From CAZLNO01 sp964561005 (lineage in GTDB: Bacteria > Pseudomonadota > Alphaproteobacteria > Kiloniellales > Rhodovibrionaceae): a DNA stretch of 8,692 nucleotides. The position numbers and the translations under genes are program-made. The notes beneath the pieces were generated by a model. It did not search any database, was not told the DNA's origin, and worked only from the letters and a program-made list of their open reading frames with translations. The stretch is from the NCBI GenBank assembly GCA_964561005.1, contig CAZLNO010000135.1, positions 1-8,692 of the forward strand, given 5' to 3'. Positions 6,798 to 8,692 of this stretch are shown in pieces (positions within the stretch are counted from its first letter, which is position 1; every line of letters begins with the position of its first letter).

Positions 6798-6824
6798 TTG
6801 ATAGCCCGCCGAGGTCGCCGTCAA
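6798..6824 (-). promoter_or_regulatory. Candidate promoter of the livG-livF-livH-livM-hydrolase operon
   Basis: On the minus strand TTGACG (6824-6819) and TATCAA (6803-6798) resemble a sigma70 pair, but the 15-base spacing is shorter than the usual 16-18. It would start RNA near 6791, giving a leader of about 137 bases that begins just before the first arm of the inverted repeat. It overlaps the ribosome site region of the divergent peptidase gene (AAGGAG at 6823-6828). The region 6655-6838 has no other clear site. Confidence 0.3.
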
Positions 6825-6838
6825 GGAGCGCCGCCGTC

Positions 6839-7483
6839 GTGCCCTGGCTTGCCGCCGTTGCCGACCTTGCCCTGCTTTTCGCCGCCCTCCCGGCGAGCGG
6901 CCTCGTGCACCATCTGCTGCACGACGGGGCCGACCACGCACGCGGAATTGGGCGAATCGGCACCATGCTGGGCGCGCTGGCCGTGGCCGCCTGGAGCCTC
7001 GCCGTGTTCCCCGGCTGGCTGGCCTGGGCCAGCGCGGCGCTCGGCTGGACCCTGCTGGCCCTGGCGGAGGTCGACCGGCGGCGCCTCCTGCTGCCCGACG
7101 CGCTGGTCCTGCCGCTGATCCCGGCCGGGCTCGCCGTGATCTGGGCGATCGCGCCGGTGCGGCTGGCGGACGCGGCGCTCGGCGCGGTTCTCGGATACGC
7201 CAGCCTGGCGACGCTGGCCTGGATCCACCGACGGCTGCGCGGCCGCGAGGGGCTGGGGCTGGGCGATGCCAAGCTGTTCGCCGCGGCCGGCGCCTGGACG
7301 ACCTGGGCCGGCCTGCCGAGCGTGCTCCTTCTCGCCGGCGTCGCCGGGCTGGCCTTCGCGCTGCTGACGCGGGCGCGCGGCGGAACCCTGCGCGGCGAGG
7401 ACGCGCTGCCGCTGGGAGCCTTTATGGCGCCGGCGATCTGGCTGGTCTGGAGCTTCGGCCCCGTGGGCTTCGGATCGTCTTAG
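6839..7483 (+). CDS. Short type IV prepilin peptidase (A24 family)
   Basis: This 214-residue membrane protein is an aspartic prepilin peptidase, which cuts the leader from type IV pilins and type II secretion pseudopilins on the cytoplasmic side of the inner membrane. The first catalytic Asp is 79 in AEVDRRRLLLPD (76-87), the second is Asp143 in GLGD (140-143), followed by AKLFAAAGAW as in the family. Hydrophobic segments are at about 4-25, 40-57, 60-77, 86-105, 111-128, 144-175 and 192-206. It lacks the N-terminal Cys-containing domain with methylase activity of PilD, so it is nearer the short CpaA-like or core-peptidase form. The start is GTG 6839, chosen for AAGGAG ten bases upstream; no ATG precedes it before antisense livG sequence, and the spacing is a little long. 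It converges on gspK, a predicted substrate, with the stop codons overlapping by bases 7480-7483. Confidence 0.87.
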   Translation: MPWLAAVADLALLFAALPASGLVHHLLHDGADHARGIGRIGTMLGALAVAAWSLAVFPGWLAWASAALGWTLLALAEVDRRRLLLPDALVLPLIPAGLAVIWAIAPVRLADAALGAVLGYASLATLAWIHRRLRGREGLGLGDAKLFAAAGAWTTWAGLPSVLLLAGVAGLAFALLTRARGGTLRGEDALPLGAFMAPAIWLVWSFGPVGFGSS

Positions 7484-8445
7484 CTCCCGGCCTCGCTTTC
7501 AGGCGCGGGCGCCGGCAGTCGGAACATGCGCTGCCGCCAGTCCACGATGGAGAAGGGACGCCCCTGGCTGAAGCGATCAAGCCGCACCAGCGCCTCCCGA
7601 ACGAAGACGCCGCCGTGGGCACTCCGGGCCTCGGCGACGATGGTGAACTCCGAGCGCGGCGAGCGGGCGAAGCTGGTTCCCAGCGGCGGCGATGGCGGCT
7701 GGTCCGGCGGCGCGGCCTCCCGCGCGGCGACGTAGTTGGCGGCCTGTCCCGGGTCGACGCCAGGCACTGCCGCCAGAGCCTCGACGGTTGCCGCCGTGGG
7801 GTCGACGCCGGCGGTGCCGGCGACCACGGAGACGTGCGGGCGCAGCCGCGCGGCCAGCGCCTGGTCGATGCCGAGCACCTGACCGAGTTCGTCGACGCTG
7901 TGAAAGCGTCCGTCCTTGGCGCCGTAGGGCAGACCGGCCGCTTGGTAGTCCGGGTCCTCCGCCCCGCCGACGCGCGCCGCGTCGTCCCCGTCGCGAAAGT
8001 CGGCGATGCGGGCGGCGAGACTGTCGGCGGCCGCGGCGCCCACGCCCACGGCCCTCAGCAGGCGCCGCAGCACCTCTATCCGGGCGACGTTGAGATCGAT
8101 CTTGCCGGCCTCGTCGCGCACGCTGATCCGGACCTGCCCGCCGCCGTAAGGCCAGCGCCAGATCCGGCCGTCCAGCGGCACGGGCTCGATGTCCTCTTCC
8201 CCACCGCCCCGCCTTCCCTGCCCGCTTTCCAGCAGCCGCCAGATCGCCCAGCGGACGCCGGCGTCGGCCAGGGCCTCCGCCTCGGCGCTGTCCACGCGGT
8301 AGCGCGCGGCGAGGGTCTCCGTGCGCGTCTCCGACAAAAAACCCGCCGCCATCAGGGACAGCAGCGTCAGCACCCACAGCACCAGCACCAGCGCCAGGCC
8401 GCGCTGGCGACCATCCCTGGATTTTGCCCGCCAACAGCCCGTCAT
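7480..8445 (-). CDS. gspK: Type II secretion system minor pseudopilin GspK
   Basis: This 321-residue protein is the GspK-type minor pseudopilin that caps the tip complex (with GspI and GspJ) of the type II secretion pseudopilus. It has a prepilin leader with predicted cleavage in RQRG/LALV after Gly16, then a hydrophobic helix at about 17-36. As usual for GspK, position +5 is not Glu. Family blocks are SAEAEALADAGVRWA (53-67), DEAGKIDLN (111-119), ARIADFRDGDD (145-155) and AKDGRFHSVDELGQVLGI (176-193), the last in the inserted helical domain. The C-terminal part from about 265 returns to the pilin-like beta fold. ATG 8445 is chosen because GGAG stands four bases upstream and it gives a normal leader length; a TTG at 8481 would add 12 residues without a ribosome site. 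It stands alone: no gspI, gspJ or gspL lies beside it; upstream is 167 bases and a tRNA. Confidence 0.92.
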   Translation of the reverse strand: MTGCWRAKSRDGRQRGLALVLVLWVLTLLSLMAAGFLSETRTETLAARYRVDSAEAEALADAGVRWAIWRLLESGQGRRGGGEEDIEPVPLDGRIWRWPYGGGQVRISVRDEAGKIDLNVARIEVLRRLLRAVGVGAAAADSLAARIADFRDGDDAARVGGAEDPDYQAAGLPYGAKDGRFHSVDELGQVLGIDQALAARLRPHVSVVAGTAGVDPTAATVEALAAVPGVDPGQAANYVAAREAAPPDQPPSPPLGTSFARSPRSEFTIVAEARSAHGGVFVREALVRLDRFSQGRPFSIVDWRQRMFRLPAPAPESEAGS

Positions 8446-8549
8446 GCCGCTCCGGCCCGCATCCGACTTCCAGGCGGCCAACTGCCGCCCGCCACCAGTC
8501 TAGGCCGCGCGGGCAGCCAGGTACAGACATCGACGCGGATACGGCCGGC

Positions 8550-8578
8550 TTGACCCCGAGGCGTCTCCTGCCTATCGT
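8550..8578 (+). promoter_or_regulatory. Sigma70-type promoter of tRNA-Lys
   Basis: TTGACC (8550-8555, 5 of 6) and TATCGT (8573-8578, 4 of 6) are separated by exactly 17 bases and would start RNA near 8585, about 28 bases before the mature tRNA. This is the best promoter match in the window. The rest of 8446-8549 shows only a weak TAGACT on the minus strand as a possible gspK -10 element. Confidence 0.55.
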
Positions 8579-8580
8579 CT

Positions 8581-8608
8581 TGCCCAACCCGACTCTCCTG
8601 CCCAATCC
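8581..8608 (+). repeat. Short direct repeat in the tRNA-Lys leader
   Basis: TGCCCAACCC at 8581-8590 recurs with one change as TGCCCAATCC at 8599-8608, and TCTCCTGCC appears both at 8564-8572 and 8594-8602. The repeats lie between the promoter and the tRNA 5' end and look like a small tandem duplication of about 18-30 bases in the leader. Confidence 0.5.
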
Positions 8609-8612
8609 CACC

Positions 8613-8688
8613 GGGCCCGTAGCTCAGCTGGCAGAGCAACTGACTTTTAATCAGTAGGTCCCAGGTTCGAATCCTGGCGGGCTCACCA
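8613..8688 (+). tRNA. tRNA-Lys (anticodon UUU)
   Basis: The 76-base gene folds as a full cloverleaf: acceptor GGGCCCG (8613-8619) pairs with CGGGCTC (8678-8684) with one G-U pair; anticodon stem ACTGA (8639-8643) pairs with TCAGT (8651-8655) around loop CTTTTAA, giving anticodon TTT at 8646-8648; T stem CCAGG/CCTGG closes a TTCGAAT loop. The discriminator A and CCA are encoded (8685-8688). It reads AAA and AAG lysine codons and has its own likely promoter at 8550-8578. Confidence 0.97.
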
Positions 8689-8692
8689 ATGT

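Noticed and set aside
6434..6838. Upstream extension of the prepilin peptidase to a start at 6434
   Set aside because: That part is antisense to livG and shows no prepilin peptidase N-terminal domain or Cys motif; GTG 6839 with AAGGAG upstream is better supported.
6655..7272. Upstream extension of livG to a 476-residue protein
   Set aside because: The extra 206 residues are low-complexity, antisense to the prepilin peptidase gene, and absent from LivG proteins; the family start is at 6654.
8613..8688. tRNA-Lys as an integration site for a mobile element
   Set aside because: No integrase gene or duplicated tRNA 3' end is visible; the window stops four bases after the tRNA.
1..8692. CRISPR array, insertion sequence, toxin-antitoxin or phage genes
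   Set aside because: No regularly spaced repeats, transposase motifs, terminal inverted repeats or recognisable defence proteins were seen on either strand.

Overview
The window is about 8.7 kb of very GC-rich DNA with dense, short-spaced genes. It holds a sugar transferase, a cytoplasmic gamma-glutamyltransferase-family hydrolase joined to a Liv-type ABC transporter, two type II secretion/pilin genes and a tRNA-Lys with an encoded CCA. Codon bias (nearly all third positions G or C) and protein style suggest a free-living proteobacterium, most likely an alphaproteobacterium such as a Rhodospirillales-like lineage. That placement is inference; the window contains no taxonomic marker gene.

Layout, left to right. 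Positions 1-200 are non-coding and the first ~90 bases are clearly AT-richer than the rest, with a short inverted repeat and a promoter-like pair. A single-domain bacterial sugar transferase (exopolysaccharide/O-antigen initiation type) runs rightward at 201-872 and ends at a GC-rich hairpin. From 6654 down to 1397 a tightly packed leftward operon reads livG, livF, livH, livM and then a gamma-glutamyltransferase-family hydrolase; an 87-residue secreted protein of unknown function follows at 1274-1011. livH is interrupted by a run of 100 N (4342-4441), so part of that gene is unseen. Positions 6655-6838 form a divergent control region. Beyond it a short type IV prepilin peptidase (6839-7483, +) converges, with overlapping stop codons, on a type II secretion minor pseudopilin gspK (8445-7480, -). 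A tRNA-Lys(UUU) with a good sigma70-like promoter closes the window.

How the genes work together. LivG and LivF are the ATPases and LivH and LivM the membrane subunits of one importer. No substrate-binding protein gene is in the cassette. The hydrolase lacks a signal peptide and is co-transcribed, so the simplest reading is import of an amide or gamma-glutamyl-like compound followed by cytoplasmic hydrolysis. Several residues that bind the gamma-glutamyl group in classical enzymes are replaced, so the true substrate may not be glutathione. The prepilin peptidase is the enzyme type that would mature GspK, whose N-terminus carries a prepilin cleavage site. No clearly new multi-gene system is visible; the most interesting items are the transporter-hydrolase cassette with its atypical active site, its structured leader, and the isolated gspK/peptidase pair.
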